A DNA stretch of 64,000 nt from Clostridia bacterium (lineage in GTDB: Bacteria > Bacillota > Clostridia > TANB77 > CAG-508). Shown piece after piece: positions 34,882 to 45,624 of this stretch. The position numbers and the translations under genes are program-made. The notes under the pieces were generated by a model. It worked only from the letters and a program-made list of their open reading frames with translations, was not told where the DNA came from and did no database searches. Position 1 is the first letter of the stretch. The number at the start of each line of letters is the position of its first letter. The stretch spans positions 1 to 64,000 of the forward strand of contig JAFRCC010000020.1 in NCBI GenBank assembly GCA_017404545.1. The letters are read 5' to 3'.

Positions 34882-37308
34882 ATGTTATTAAAAAAGATGC
34901 TTCGAGATATCTTAAAAAATAAATCTCAGTTTATTACCATATTTCTAATGGTATTCTTAGCAGTATTCGCATTTGCAGGAGTTCATGCTTACATGGATGG
35001 TATGACGGCAAGTGCAGATGTTTACTACAATAATCAAAATCTTCAAGATTTATGGATTACATCAGAAAATTTCACAGATGAGAAAATAGAAGATATCAAA
35101 AAAATTGACAATGTAAAGGATGTTGAAAGATATATTAGAATAAAAGCAAATGTGAATGGTTCAGACAAATATACAAATCCAATGACAAATAAAAAGTTAG
35201 ATGATTTAGTTTTTGAGTGTAACTTTATTGAATCAAATAATATAAGTAAAATGTATGTTATTGATGGCGAGGGCTATTCAAAAGATAAATCTGGATTGTG
35301 GCTTGATTATTATTTAGCTAAAAATATTGGAATAAAAGTTGGAGATGAAATAGAGCTTTCTATGGAAGGTGTTGTTTTCCAGGAGAAGGTTATGGGGTTA
35401 GTTGAAACTCCAGATCATGTTTACTTTATGAAAGATGAAACAGCAATATTTCCAACGCACACAGATTTTGGTATAGCATATATGTCTATAAATGAATTTC
35501 CAAAGGAATATATCTATAACAAAATTTTGGATAAAATGGGGATAGATAGTGCCAATATAGATAATAAAGAAGAATTCCTAAAATCTAATATTCCAAATTT
35601 TAAAGTAGAAGAATATTATGCTTATCCATATGCAATTGTTGATGTGGATGATGTAAATAAATTAAATGAAACAAAAACAAAGATAAAAGACGATATTGAT
35701 GGTATTATAACAGCAACCACAAGAGAAGAAGATATCTCTTGGGATGGATATCAAAGGGAAGCTGAAGAAGGAGAAACATATTCTGGTGTATTTTCTGGAC
35801 TTTTTGTATTTATTGCGATTCTTTCAGTTGTTACAACAATGAATAGATTTGTAAGAAAAGAACGTATTCAAATCGGAACGCTTAAAGCTCTTGGTTTTAA
35901 GAAAGGAAAAATTACATCAATGTATGTTGGATATGGATTATTCATTTCAATTGTAGCAAGTATTCTTGGAATCATTTTAGGTAATTTAGTAATTGGAAAT
36001 ACTTTCTTAGAAATGGAAATGTCATATTATGAAATACCATATTATCATATTGTTACAAAGCCAATAGTTTATTACGTATCTGTTGGAATTATAGCTGCAG
36101 TTACTTTTGTAACATACTTATCTTGTAGAAAAGTATTAAAAGAGCCGGCAGCAGAAGCATTAAGAATTGAAAGACCAAAAATTAAAGTAAGAGAAAATAG
36201 CTTTACAACTAAGAAGTTCTTTAACAAATTATCTCTTTCATCTAAATGGAATGTTAGAGATATAGCTCGTTCAAAGGGTAGAACACTTATGGCTCTTGTT
36301 GGAATTGCTGGTTGTACAATGCTTGTCGTAACTGCATTTGGTATGCTTGATTCAATGAAAGCATATATGGATTGGGAATTTGGAACAATAAATCACTTTG
36401 AATATAAATTAAATTTAAGTGAAGATTACACAGAAAATCAATATGATGATATTATTAATAAGTATGGAAATAAGACATCACAAACAGTTGGTGTTGAATT
36501 TAAAAATAATGATGAAATAATTATGAAACCATTAACAATTAATGATGCAAGTGATATGTTACAGGTAACTGATCATAATAGAAAAGCATTTAAAATGAAT
36601 GACGATGGGCTATATATTACTGAAAAAATGTCTGCCACATATAATTTAAAGGTAGGAGATGAAGTTGAGTGGCATATTATCAATTCTGATAAATGGCATA
36701 AATCAAAAATTGCTGGGTTAAATAGAGATCCACAGTCACAACAATTTAACTGCTCAAAGGGATATTTTGATACCTTGGAAGCGGAGTATAAAGCTGATAG
36801 CTTGTACACAAATGAAGATTTAAGTGGTGTAAAAGATATTCCAGGAGTAAATACAATACAAACAATTAATAATTTAAAAGATGGAATGAATAGTATGCTT
36901 GGAATGATGTATTCGCTAATTGCTTTATTAATAGTTGTTTCAATTATTTTAGCTTGTGTAATTATATTTAATTTAGGAAGTTTGTCATTTGGAGAAAAAG
37001 AATATCAATTTGCAACACTTAAGGTTTTAGGATTTAAAAACGCACAAATTAAAAAAATCTTTGTCAAACAAAATTTATGGATTTCTATATTTGCAATTAT
37101 AGTTGCGTTACCAGCTGGAAACTTTATAACAGATTATATATTTAAGAATGCAATTGGAGATACTTATGACTTTTCTGCAATGATAAAACCGATAACATTT
37201 ATTGCATCTGCAATAGGAACTTATGTAGTTGCATATGTAGTAAACCAATTCCTTGGTAGAAAGATAAAAAAACTTGATATGGTAACAAGTTTGAAAGGAA
37301 ACGAATAA
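34882..37308 (+). CDS. FtsX-family ABC transporter permease
   Basis: An 808-aa protein. An N-terminal helix (about 16-36) is followed by a large outside domain, then a first FtsX block (about 300-425, [18 protein letters not shown]). Another helix (about 470-490), a second outside domain and a final FtsX block (about 675-795, [19 protein letters not shown]) follow. It is of the MacB/LolC-like double-FtsX type and probably exports a hydrophobic or peptide compound in combination with the ATPase at 34170. TetR control suggests drug or toxic-lipid efflux. Confidence 0.9.
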   Translation: MLLKKMLRDILKNKSQFITIFLMVFLAVFAFAGVHAYMDGMTASADVYYNNQNLQDLWITSENFTDEKIEDIKKIDNVKDVERYIRIKANVNGSDKYTNPMTNKKLDDLVFECNFIESNNISKMYVIDGEGYSKDKSGLWLDYYLAKNIGIKVGDEIELSMEGVVFQEKVMGLVETPDHVYFMKDETAIFPTHTDFGIAYMSINEFPKEYIYNKILDKMGIDSANIDNKEEFLKSNIPNFKVEEYYAYPYAIVDVDDVNKLNETKTKIKDDIDGIITATTREEDISWDGYQREAEEGETYSGVFSGLFVFIAILSVVTTMNRFVRKERIQIGTLKALGFKKGKITSMYVGYGLFISIVASILGIILGNLVIGNTFLEMEMSYYEIPYYHIVTKPIVYYVSVGIIAAVTFVTYLSCRKVLKEPAAEALRIERPKIKVRENSFTTKKFFNKLSLSSKWNVRDIARSKGRTLMALVGIAGCTMLVVTAFGMLDSMKAYMDWEFGTINHFEYKLNLSEDYTENQYDDIINKYGNKTSQTVGVEFKNNDEIIMKPLTINDASDMLQVTDHNRKAFKMNDDGLYITEKMSATYNLKVGDEVEWHIINSDKWHKSKIAGLNRDPQSQQFNCSKGYFDTLEAEYKADSLYTNEDLSGVKDIPGVNTIQTINNLKDGMNSMLGMMYSLIALLIVVSIILACVIIFNLGSLSFGEKEYQFATLKVLGFKNAQIKKIFVKQNLWISIFAIIVALPAGNFITDYIFKNAIGDTYDFSAMIKPITFIASAIGTYVVAYVVNQFLGRKIKKLDMVTSLKGNE

Positions 37309-37341
37309 TATACTAAAGAGTCGAAAAAAGGAAGTGATTTT

Positions 37342-38118
37342 ATGGAAGTATTTTGGGGATTAGCAATACCTTTTATAGGAACAACATTTGGTGCTGCAAT
37401 GGTATTTTTTATGAAGAATAAAATGAACAGTAAAGTTGAAAAAACGTTGCTTGGATTTGCATCAGGCGTTATGGTTGCTGCGTCAGTATGGTCATTATTG
37501 ATACCATCAATTGAAATGGCAGAAGAGCAAAAAATAGTTGCTTGGGTTCCAGCAGTAATAGGTTTGCTACTGGGAATATTATTTTTGCTTGTATTAGATA
37601 GTATAATTCCACATTTACACTTAAAAAGTAGTGAGCCAGAAGGAATAAAAAGTAAACTAAAAAAAACAACCATGATGGTACTCGCCGTAACATTACATAA
37701 TATTCCAGAAGGAATGGCAGTAGGTGTGTTATTTGCAGGAGCATTAGCTCAAAATTCAGGAGTAACAATGGCTGGTGCATTTGCCCTAGCGATAGGTATA
37801 GCTATTCAAAATTTTCCAGAAGGAGCTATTATTTCGATGCCACTAAAAAGCGAAGGTATATCAAAACCAAAAGCTTTTTGGTATGGAACATTGTCAGGTA
37901 TAGTTGAACCAATTGGGGCGGTGATAACCATTTTATTAACAAGTGCAATTGTTAGAGTTTTACCATACTTACTATCATTTGCAGCAGGAGCTATGATGTA
38001 TGTTGTTGTTGAAGAGCTTATACCAGAATCTCAGAATGGTGAGCATTCAAATTTAGGAACAATAGGATTTGCAATAGGGTTTGCTATTATGATGGTTTTG
38101 GATGTAGCTCTTGGCTAA
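37342..38118 (+). CDS. ZIP-family divalent metal transporter
   Basis: A 258-aa protein with about eight membrane helices and a His-containing cytosolic loop after helix 3 (IIPHLHLKSSEPEG). The ZIP signature is in helix 4, LHNIPEGMAVGVLFAG, and the paired helix-5 motif is QNFPEGAIISMPL. ZIP proteins move Zn2+, Fe2+ or Mn2+ into the cytoplasm. It follows the ABC permease by 33 bases, so readthrough from the TetR-controlled promoter is possible. It is followed by a terminator. Confidence 0.9.
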   Translation: MEVFWGLAIPFIGTTFGAAMVFFMKNKMNSKVEKTLLGFASGVMVAASVWSLLIPSIEMAEEQKIVAWVPAVIGLLLGILFLLVLDSIIPHLHLKSSEPEGIKSKLKKTTMMVLAVTLHNIPEGMAVGVLFAGALAQNSGVTMAGAFALAIGIAIQNFPEGAIISMPLKSEGISKPKAFWYGTLSGIVEPIGAVITILLTSAIVRVLPYLLSFAAGAMMYVVVEELIPESQNGEHSNLGTIGFAIGFAIMMVLDVALG

Positions 38119-38176
38119 TTTAAGAGCAAAGAATCGAAAGAATTTGAAAGAAAAAGGGACGTTTCTGTTTAGTTCA

Positions 38177-38213
38177 AAAAGGATAGGTTTTCATACTATC
38201 CTTTTTGGTTTTT
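38177..38213 (+). terminator. Terminator after the ZIP transporter gene
   Basis: AAAAAGGATAG pairs with CTATCCTTTTT (11 bp, 9-nt loop), followed by GG and a T run. Confidence 0.8.
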
Positions 38214-38298
38214 ATTTAAATATTTATGAGAAAATAAACAAAAAAGAGCCATCCTTTTTTGGAATTTGAAAATCCAATAAAAACGTATTAGCTCTAAT

Positions 38299-38327
38299 TG
38301 ACACTCAAAAATATTATTTATATAATA
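38299..38327 (+). promoter_or_regulatory. Consensus promoter of the giant HD-protein operon
   Basis: TTGACA (38299-38304) and TATAAT (38322-38327), both perfect, with 17-base spacing, about 40 bases before the ATG. Confidence 0.8.
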
Positions 38328-38368
38328 TTTGATAGAAGTGTATAATTTAAAAGAAGGTAGATTAGATT

Positions 38369-41300
38369 ATGAATGAGGAAAACGAAAGAAAATTCAAGGA
38401 AAAATTGAAAGAAAAAAACATTATAAATATATCAAATAACATGTATAATGATATGAAATCAAAAATTAAGGGACTACTATTATTTAATGATGAGGTTTTA
38501 GATACAATCGATGTGAGAATTTTAACAGATAAATATGATGATTTAGCTGTTTTATTGAATATGATAGTTGTTTATCCTGATATACAAGATAAAATTATTG
38601 CTCTAGGGCAAAATGAGTACAAAATATTTGTATCATTAGTAAAGGGAATGAATAATGCCGGTATAGATTGGGTAACAATGGCAGAAGATTTATTAGATAA
38701 TTTAAATAGTCCAAACTATAGTAAATTATTTAAAGATCCAGAGATGATAGAAAATGCGGATAAATTATATAGAAAGTATGGACAAAATGATTTTGTAAAA
38801 GTGGAATTTGAGGATATTGATGAACTTGAGCAAATAGCAGGTATATTTACAAATGGAAATTTGTTCAATATCGAGTCTTATGAAGATTTAATGAATCTTG
38901 ATAGAAATAAGGAATATTTCGATTTATTAATTGGGAACAAGGAAAATGGATATATATCGAATTTAACAAATGAAGATAAGATACGACATATAATACTTTT
39001 AAGGAAATATGGACATGGTCTTGATGTGGCTGAGTTAATAGCTAAGAGATATTTTGATGATTTTGAAAATATAATAAGATCTATTGATTATCAAGATGAA
39101 AAAGAAGTTCGAAAGTACGTTATTCAAACAAGAGGACTTACAGACTATAAAAAGATTGAAAGCGAAGTAAGAAGAATTCAAAAAGAGAACGCAGTTATAA
39201 AGTGTTATTTGAAGGCTGTAAAGGAAATACTTGAAGAGAATGATATTAATAAGCTTAGATCATATTATTTTTTTTCAAAAGTAACTAAAAGGAACCATAT
39301 GTATAGAATTGATAGTTACCTTAGAAAATTTTTCTGTAGAGAAAAGAATAAAACTTTATATCAAAAGAAAGATGAAGATAAGGTAATAATAGATTCTAGA
39401 GAAGTTTACCTTATTCAGGATGATTTTAAAATTTCAATGACTTCGCTGGATTCTTATTCAAAAGCACTGGATTTAGATGTAAAAAAAGTAGAAAATCATG
39501 GGCTTTGTACAAGCTTACTTGCAAATAATAACTTGAATCATGCACCAATAAGAGGTGCATGCCTGGGGTTTCGTGACTATTACGAGCAAAGTTTATATGC
39601 ATCATCACCATGGGACTTAGCGTCGGATAGATTTACGAAAAATCTAAATATAAGTAGAGCTAGTGTGAAAGCACGAGATGATAAATTCCATGGAAAGGTT
39701 GATATAAAATTTTTTACACCAGATGCTCAAATTAACATGATTAGAAGAAGATCAAGCGAAGATGTATTTGAAAGAAGAGAGCTTGACAATGATAAAATAG
39801 ACTATGAAAATGAGAAGTTCAAAAAACAGCCAGCATATGTTGTATATTTTTCTGAAGAGCCTATTTCAAATTATCTTAATGGTGAAAGTAAGCAAATTCT
39901 TACTTCAGAGAATTTAAGAGAGCTTTTAGATGTTAATAAACTTAATAATTTGAAATATCGTACTGGTTTAGTGGAGAGCTATGCTAAAAATGACACTAAA
40001 TGGAGGATGAGTAAAGAAGAAGCAGACAAACGTGAAGTAGATATTGTTATTGTGGATAGAACATATACAGTTTTGAAAGAAAGAGTAAAACTAGATGAAC
40101 TTGAAAAACAAATTCTTGATTACGATATTAATAAGATTAATTCTTCTTTAGAGGAAAAAAATAAATTTTTCGGTTTAATAGAAAAACTTATAGTTGAATC
40201 AGAAAATTGTAGAGCCGGTTTAAGCATTATAGGTGATGAAGAAGATGGAGAATTAAATGGTAAGCTAATTCATGAAGAATTAAGAGAAAAATTATTTTCA
40301 AAGGAAATAATGGCAGATAGGTTACATAAGATTGAGGCAAAAGTAGCTAATTTAGATATAGATCAACAGCAAGATTTCTATAATATGTTTTTGGAAATAA
40401 CAAGAAATGAAATTATGAAATACGAACATGATGTTGCATATTTTGAATATGATCCAGGTTATGACTTGAAAGATTATATGATTAAGTATATGGCAAAAAT
40501 TTCTGGAAAAGAATCATTCAGCATACAAAATGTATTAAATGAAGTTGATTCAAGTACTGGAAAATCCGGGGGACAAATTGTATGCGAAGCTATTGCAGAT
40601 ACAAGAGAGCTGGACGAATATCCATCTTCTATGGCAGAAATACATGGTCAAAAACATATAAATAATGTGATTTTGTTTTCATATTTAATTGCTAAAGGAG
40701 AAAATACTTTGGACCACGAAGGTATAGATTTATTAATCCAATCTGCGAAATTTCATGATGTAGGAAGAGATGGAAATTGGAATGGATTAGGTGATGGAAA
40801 CAGACATGATAAAGATGAAATACCACATGCAGATCCAGGGGCGTTAGGCGCAGAATTCTATATGTTAAAAGAAAAAAAATCAGATGGAAGTAATAAGTAT
40901 TCTAAGGAACAAATTGCAATTGTTCAGACTGCAATTAGTTACCATGAAGTACATGAAAAAAGGCAGAATGTATTTGACGAAAGACGTTTTGATTATTTAT
41001 GTAAAAAATATGGTGTAGCTGAAAAAGACAAGGAAAAAGCAAAGTATATATGTATTTATTTGAAAGATGCTGATGCTGTAGATAGAACAAGATTCATGGA
41101 AGATTATGAAAGTGACAGGGAAAAAATTTCAGACTACGAAAGATACAAGAGACGTTTTTGGGATGGTTTAAATATTTCGTATTTGAGAACCAATACTAGT
41201 TTATTATTAATTGAAGATGCAAGAGCAATACATAAAGAACTAATGAAGCGTGGTTGTGAGAAAGTATATGATAAAGATGGCAAATACTTGGGAGATGATC

Positions 41301-41572
41301 ATATTCCAGATACCGAAATAATAAGTATGTTAGAGCCATATAAAGATGTTATGATTAGAAGAAAAGCTAAATATAAAGAGGCAAGTAGGATAGTTAATAT
41401 TAGTAAAATACAATCTTTCTTGAAACAAAAGAAAAAAGAGATATACGATAAAGAACAAAAAGAATTAATGGAAATATGTGGCTCTTTAGGTAAAAGTGAA
41501 TTACTACAACTCAGAAAGTCATGTAAAATCGTACTAGATAAATTCAAAGAAAAAGATGATAAGGAAAAGTAA
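38369..41572 (+). CDS. Giant HD-domain protein, unknown function
   Basis: A 1067-aa soluble, mostly helical protein. Residues 1-340 show no recognisable domain. A middle region (about 345-560, with NHGLCTSLLANNNLNHAPIRG and SSPWDLASDR) looks like a compact globular domain I cannot name. An HD phosphohydrolase domain occupies about 755-935: IHGQKHINNVILFSYLIA, FHDVGRDGNW, DPGALGAEFYM and AISYHEVHE supply the metal-binding His and Asp residues. HD domains hydrolyse nucleotide or cyclic nucleotide phosphoesters. It leads an operon with two small unknown genes and has a perfect promoter. Its size and architecture are unusual, and a signalling or effector role is possible but unproven. Confidence 0.65.
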   Translation: MNEENERKFKEKLKEKNIINISNNMYNDMKSKIKGLLLFNDEVLDTIDVRILTDKYDDLAVLLNMIVVYPDIQDKIIALGQNEYKIFVSLVKGMNNAGIDWVTMAEDLLDNLNSPNYSKLFKDPEMIENADKLYRKYGQNDFVKVEFEDIDELEQIAGIFTNGNLFNIESYEDLMNLDRNKEYFDLLIGNKENGYISNLTNEDKIRHIILLRKYGHGLDVAELIAKRYFDDFENIIRSIDYQDEKEVRKYVIQTRGLTDYKKIESEVRRIQKENAVIKCYLKAVKEILEENDINKLRSYYFFSKVTKRNHMYRIDSYLRKFFCREKNKTLYQKKDEDKVIIDSREVYLIQDDFKISMTSLDSYSKALDLDVKKVENHGLCTSLLANNNLNHAPIRGACLGFRDYYEQSLYASSPWDLASDRFTKNLNISRASVKARDDKFHGKVDIKFFTPDAQINMIRRRSSEDVFERRELDNDKIDYENEKFKKQPAYVVYFSEEPISNYLNGESKQILTSENLRELLDVNKLNNLKYRTGLVESYAKNDTKWRMSKEEADKREVDIVIVDRTYTVLKERVKLDELEKQILDYDINKINSSLEEKNKFFGLIEKLIVESENCRAGLSIIGDEEDGELNGKLIHEELREKLFSKEIMADRLHKIEAKVANLDIDQQQDFYNMFLEITRNEIMKYEHDVAYFEYDPGYDLKDYMIKYMAKISGKESFSIQNVLNEVDSSTGKSGGQIVCEAIADTRELDEYPSSMAEIHGQKHINNVILFSYLIAKGENTLDHEGIDLLIQSAKFHDVGRDGNWNGLGDGNRHDKDEIPHADPGALGAEFYMLKEKKSDGSNKYSKEQIAIVQTAISYHEVHEKRQNVFDERRFDYLCKKYGVAEKDKEKAKYICIYLKDADAVDRTRFMEDYESDREKISDYERYKRRFWDGLNISYLRTNTSLLLIEDARAIHKELMKRGCEKVYDKDGKYLGDDHIPDTEIISMLEPYKDVMIRRKAKYKEASRIVNISKIQSFLKQKKKEIYDKEQKELMEICGSLGKSELLQLRKSCKIVLDKFKEKDDKEK

Positions 41573-41608
41573 TAGCAATAAAAAAATATTACGGAAAGGA
41601 TAATGAAT

Positions 41609-41782
41609 ATGAAAACAGAAAAAAATGAGTACATTGAAAGATTAAAAAGATATAACAAGAGAGTAAGTGAGGCGGAATTAGATAATCATAAAAATGAAGA
41701 AAAAATTGCTGATGAGATTATAAAAAATAGTGAGCTAGAGCACAGTAGAGATAAGTCTGAGGAGAGTTCTGAAGGTAGGTAA
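41609..41782 (+). CDS. Small charged hypothetical protein
   Basis: A 57-aa ORF; ATG 41609 lies eight bases after GGAAAGGA, whereas the in-frame ATG at 41603 is too close to it. The sequence is strongly charged and helical (KTEKNEYIERLKRYNKRV) and ends in a Ser/Glu-rich tail. It lies 36 bases after the giant HD gene and 74 before the next ORF, in the same direction, so it is probably part of the same operon. Its SSEGR end resembles the ends of the short ORFs at the left edge of the window, which may be chance. Confidence 0.55.
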   Translation: MKTEKNEYIERLKRYNKRVSEAELDNHKNEEKIADEIIKNSELEHSRDKSEESSEGR

Positions 41783-41856
41783 TAAGAAATTGAAAGGATA
41801 ATAGATAATGCTTAATAAGTAAGGGGAATCGAAAGAAAAACGGGGAGGATACTTGA

Positions 41857-42336
41857 ATGATTGATTTTGAAAGTACTACTATAAAAAGAAGTTTTACAGA
41901 GCTTAACTACATAATTAATAACATGAGTGAATCTATACGAAATAAAATACCAGAAGATTTGATAAAAATGATAGCAAGACAGAAAGATGACGAATATATA
42001 TTAAACATTGATATAACGAAAAAATATAGTGAACAAAACTATATGCCAGAGACTAAAGCTTTTATTTCTGTACTATTGAGCGACTATATTTGTGATGATA
42101 GTATTAAAGATAAATGGAAAGGATTAGATAAAAAATACGAAGATGTTACACCAAAAGAAATCAATGTATCGTGTAATACAAATAATAGCATCAATATATT
42201 TGAGAATAGAAATTCATTAAAAAATATAGAAACAATTAGGAGTAATGATAGTAATAAGCAACTAATAGAAGTTAAGGAAGGAAATTTTTTTAGAAAATTT
42301 ATAAGAAAATTAAAATGTTTCTTTGGCAAATCATAA
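41857..42336 (+). CDS. Hypothetical protein in the giant HD-protein operon
   Basis: A 159-aa protein starting at 41857 (MIDFESTTIKRSFTELNY) after GGGGAGGA. The N-terminal half is helical and contains VLLSDYICDD, and the C-terminus is very basic (FFRKFIRKLKCFFGKS), which may associate with membranes or nucleic acids. It has no signal peptide. It lies downstream of the giant HD-domain gene and the 57-aa ORF and ends before the rny promoter. No family is recognised; the operon context suggests a partner of the HD protein. Confidence 0.6.
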   Translation: MIDFESTTIKRSFTELNYIINNMSESIRNKIPEDLIKMIARQKDDEYILNIDITKKYSEQNYMPETKAFISVLLSDYICDDSIKDKWKGLDKKYEDVTPKEINVSCNTNNSINIFENRNSLKNIETIRSNDSNKQLIEVKEGNFFRKFIRKLKCFFGKS

Positions 42337-42406
42337 ATTGAACAAAACTATCTATATTCTTTCAATTTCGGATTCAAAAAGTATTTTTATATCTTATAAA
42401 AAAGCC

Positions 42407-42435
42407 TTGACAGTTTACAATAATAAATATAAAAT
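42407..42435 (+). promoter_or_regulatory. Promoter of rny
   Basis: TTGACA (42407-42412) and TAAAAT (42430-42435) with 17-base spacing, about 95 bases before the GTG start. Confidence 0.75.
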
Positions 42436-42528
42436 ATGATTGTTAGTAGAAATATATTTAAGATTAGAAATAATAAATTATATATTTAAACTGTACATTG
42501 AAAATTTAATAGAAAGAGGTGTTAGATT

Positions 42529-44073
42529 GTGACAAATATAATAATCGATATCGCTATCTTTCTTATCTCTGCAATTATATTCTTTTTTGTTGGATACACA
42601 GCAAGAAAGAAAATTGCTGAATCTAAATTAAAAGGAGCAGAAGAAGAAGCTAAAAGAATTATAGATTCTGCTACTAAAGAAGCCGAAACAAAGAAAAAAG
42701 AGGAAATCTTTAAAGCAAAAGAAGAAATAATGAATTCAAGAAAAGAGTTAGATGATGAGATTAAGGAAAGAAGAAGCGAAGTACAATTGCAAGAAAGAAG
42801 AATATTGCAAAAAGAAGAAAATCTAGAAAACAAAATGGAACAACTAGAGCAAAAAGACAAGAATTTACAGAAAAAGAATGAAGAAGTTGAATTAAAAAAA
42901 TCAGAAATCGAGGGAATTATTGCAAAACAAACGGAAGAGCTACAAAGAATCTCAAGATTATCTGTAGAAGAAGCTAAGCAATATTTGCTTTCTGAAGTTG
43001 AAAAATCAATTGTTACAGAAAAAGCTGAAATTATTAGAAGGCTAGACGAAGAAACAAAAGAAAAAGCACAAAAAAATGCACAAGAAGTTATTGGATATGC
43101 AATACAAAAATGTGCTGCAGATCATACATCAGAAACAACGGTATCAATAGTATCGTTACCAAATGATGATATGAAAGGAAGAATTATAGGTAGAGAGGGA
43201 AGAAACATCAAGACATTAGAAACTCTAACTGGAATTGATTTAATAATTGACGATACACCGGAAGCTGTTGTTATTTCAGGTTTTGATCCATTAAGACGTG
43301 AAGTAGCAAAAATTGCCTTAGAAAAATTGCTTGATGATGGTAGAATCCATCCTGCTAAAATTGAGGAAATGGTAGAAAAGGCAAAAGAAGAAGTATCAGC
43401 TATCATCAAAGAAGAAGGTGAAAGAGCTGTTATGGAAGCTGGGGTAATCGGACTCCATCCCGATATTGTTAAGTTATTAGGAAAGTTAAAGTATAGAACA
43501 AGTTATGGTCAAAACGTTCTTAACCACTCAATAGAGGTTTCAAATTTAGCTAGAATTATGGCTGATGAGTTAGGTTTAGATACTAAATTAGCCAGAAGAG
43601 CTGGATTATTACATGATATTGGAAAAGCACTAGATCACGACATGGAAGGTACACACGTTCAAATAGGTGTAGATATTCTTACAAAATATAAAGAAAATCC
43701 AATAGTAATTAACGCAGTTGAAGCACATCATGGAGATGTTGAACCACAAAGTATAGAAGCAGTATTAGTACAAGCTGCTGATGCAATTTCTGCATCAAGA
43801 CCTGGTGCAAGAAGAGAAACTTTGGAAAATTACATTAAACGTTTACAAAACCTTGAAGGTATCGCAGACTCATTCGAGGGAGTTGAAAAATCATTTGCTA
43901 TTCAAGCAGGTAGGGAAATAAGGGTTCTAGTTAAACCAGAAAAAGTATCTGATGATCAAATGGTTGTAATGTCTAGAGATATTGCTCAAAGAATAGAAAA
44001 TGAGATGGAATATCCAGGACAAATAAAAGTAAATGTAATAAGAGAAAGCAGAGTTATAGACTATGCAAAATAA
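42529..44073 (+). CDS. rny: Ribonuclease Y
   Basis: A 514-aa protein of typical length. GTG 42529 follows AGAAAGAGGTG. An N-terminal membrane anchor (about 4-24) is followed by a long charged coiled coil (about 28-190), a KH domain (about 205-270; [21 protein letters not shown]) and an HD domain (about 330-425; [40 protein letters not shown]). RNase Y is the membrane-bound endoribonuclease that starts bulk mRNA decay in Gram-positive bacteria. It has its own promoter and a strong terminator. Confidence 0.97.
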   Translation: MTNIIIDIAIFLISAIIFFFVGYTARKKIAESKLKGAEEEAKRIIDSATKEAETKKKEEIFKAKEEIMNSRKELDDEIKERRSEVQLQERRILQKEENLENKMEQLEQKDKNLQKKNEEVELKKSEIEGIIAKQTEELQRISRLSVEEAKQYLLSEVEKSIVTEKAEIIRRLDEETKEKAQKNAQEVIGYAIQKCAADHTSETTVSIVSLPNDDMKGRIIGREGRNIKTLETLTGIDLIIDDTPEAVVISGFDPLRREVAKIALEKLLDDGRIHPAKIEEMVEKAKEEVSAIIKEEGERAVMEAGVIGLHPDIVKLLGKLKYRTSYGQNVLNHSIEVSNLARIMADELGLDTKLARRAGLLHDIGKALDHDMEGTHVQIGVDILTKYKENPIVINAVEAHHGDVEPQSIEAVLVQAADAISASRPGARRETLENYIKRLQNLEGIADSFEGVEKSFAIQAGREIRVLVKPEKVSDDQMVVMSRDIAQRIENEMEYPGQIKVNVIRESRVIDYAK

Positions 44074-44078
44074 AAAAA

Positions 44079-44103
44079 GCCCGCGAAAAGCGGGTATTTT
44101 TTT
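44079..44103 (+). terminator. Terminator of rny
   Basis: CCCGC-GAAAA-GCGGG followed by TATTTTTTTT. Confidence 0.9.
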
Positions 44104-44120
44104 TCGAAAAAAGCGAAAAA

Positions 44121-44194
44121 AGGGAAAAACTCAAAATTTTAAGTTTACATATAAGAAAGATTATTGTTTACTTTAAATTTTGAGTCCGTCCCTT
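44121..44194. repeat. Long imperfect inverted repeat between rny and the deacetylase gene
   Basis: Arms of about 27 bases (44121-44147 and 44165-44194) share AGGGA and ACTCAAAATTT with their complements, with a few bulges, and end in the CCGTCCC motif found at other hairpins in the window. It is T-rich on both outer sides and can terminate both convergent genes; a small mobile-element origin is possible. Confidence 0.55.
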
Positions 44195-44197
44195 TTT

Positions 44198-45454
44198 TTA
44201 ACTTACTCTTTGAATAAATGATTGAAGTGAATCACCTTTAGACATTCTAATTCTACTAAGTTCATAAGGATTTTGACCAGGTCTAACTCTTGCATATTCT
44301 GTTGTAAAAGCTAGTTCAAATCCAGCCTTTTTTAATATTTCAACACATTTGTCATTATAATGGCCAAATGGGTAACAAAATACTGTTGCATTTCCAATAA
44401 ATGATTTAGATGTATTTAAATCGTCTAAAGCATCTTTTTCTGATATAGATAAAAATTTCCCTTTTCCATTATCTCCTGATTGATGCATATCATTTGAGTG
44501 AGATTGGAATATAATTTTTCCTGATGATGAAAATTCTTTTAAGTAGTTTGCATTTTCTATCCAAGATGTTACAACAAATGACGTTACTTTCACATCATAT
44601 TTTTCAATTACTGGAGCAGCAAGCCTAAAGAAAGACTCATCTCCATCATCAACGGTTATAACAATGCTGTGCTCTGGTAAGCACGATGTTCCGTCAACAT
44701 AATTTTTTACTTCATCCCATGTTGGGAAGTAGTAGTTATTTTCTGATAAATATTTTAACTGATCCTCAAAATCATGAATTTCCATATAATTTGAATCTTT
44801 TCCAGACTCTCCAGCATCTTTATCATAAAAGAAGTGGTACATAAGAACAGGAAGTCCAGTAGCTTTTTTTGTTGAAACATCAGAAGAATTAGCTGAAACA
44901 ACATTTATAGTTCTGCTAATATTTGCTGAATTTCCAGATGAATCGGTGACATTATACTTTACAATATACGTTCCTTTTGTATTTGTATCTACTTGGTTTT
45001 CAATACTTATTTTTGTTGTTAAGTCGCCATCGTAATTGTCTGTTGCAATACAGCCTAGCTCCTGATAAGTTGAACCCTGAGCTATATTGATTTCATTATC
45101 ACCAGTAAGTGTTAATGTAGGTGATACAGTATCTTTTATATTAATAGTTCTTGTTATAGATTTTGTATTCTTCTTTTGTTTGGCTGTATATGTTATTTTA
45201 TAGGATCCGATTTTTGTTGTATCAACTGCACCAGATACTTCTATTGTGTCTGAAATATCTTTTTTTCCGTATGTAGCAGTTGCATATTGCTCTGAATATG
45301 TGGAACCAAACTCTATATCTATGGTACTTGGACCATTTAATTTTATCTGTATATCCTTAGAGAATAATCTTGAAATTATAAAAAAGAATAAAATTAAAAT
45401 GAGTACAAATAACAATACTTTTTTCTTATTTAATTTCCTCATGTTTTCGTCCAT
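44198..45454 (-). CDS. Membrane-anchored polysaccharide deacetylase with two Ig-like domains
   Basis: A 418-aa protein from ATG 45454 after AAAGGAGGTG; a GTG nine bases earlier is too close to the ribosome site. A membrane anchor (about 11-32) is followed by two bacterial Ig-like (DUF5011-type) repeats (about 40-185; GSTYSEQYATATYG and GSTYQELGCIATDN), and a NodB-like deacetylase domain (about 200-400). The latter shows ITVDDGDESF (metal Asp), SHSNDMHQ (metal His residues) and FCYPFGHYN. It probably removes acetyl groups from peptidoglycan or another envelope polysaccharide at the cell surface. Confidence 0.88.
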   Translation of the reverse strand: MDENMRKLNKKKVLLFVLILILFFFIISRLFSKDIQIKLNGPSTIDIEFGSTYSEQYATATYGKKDISDTIEVSGAVDTTKIGSYKITYTAKQKKNTKSITRTINIKDTVSPTLTLTGDNEINIAQGSTYQELGCIATDNYDGDLTTKISIENQVDTNTKGTYIVKYNVTDSSGNSANISRTINVVSANSSDVSTKKATGLPVLMYHFFYDKDAGESGKDSNYMEIHDFEDQLKYLSENNYYFPTWDEVKNYVDGTSCLPEHSIVITVDDGDESFFRLAAPVIEKYDVKVTSFVVTSWIENANYLKEFSSSGKIIFQSHSNDMHQSGDNGKGKFLSISEKDALDDLNTSKSFIGNATVFCYPFGHYNDKCVEILKKAGFELAFTTEYARVRPGQNPYELSRIRMSKGDSLQSFIQRVS

Positions 45455-45569
45455 GAAAAACACCTCCTTTGTATAATGCGATTATAAGGTATGAATTTTA
45501 ATAAGTCAATGTAATTTTGGGGCGTTATTTATATTTTTTTTAGAAATTTTGTCTCTTTTCGGAATGGCA

Positions 45570-45598
45570 TTGACTAAAGAAAATGAGTGTGTGATAAT
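45570..45598 (+). promoter_or_regulatory. Promoter of the MYG1-family gene
   Basis: TTGACT (45570-45575) and GATAAT (45593-45598) with 17-base spacing, 27 bases before the ATG. Confidence 0.6.
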
Positions 45599-45624
45599 AA
45601 CTATTGTAAAGGAGGTAAACTAAA

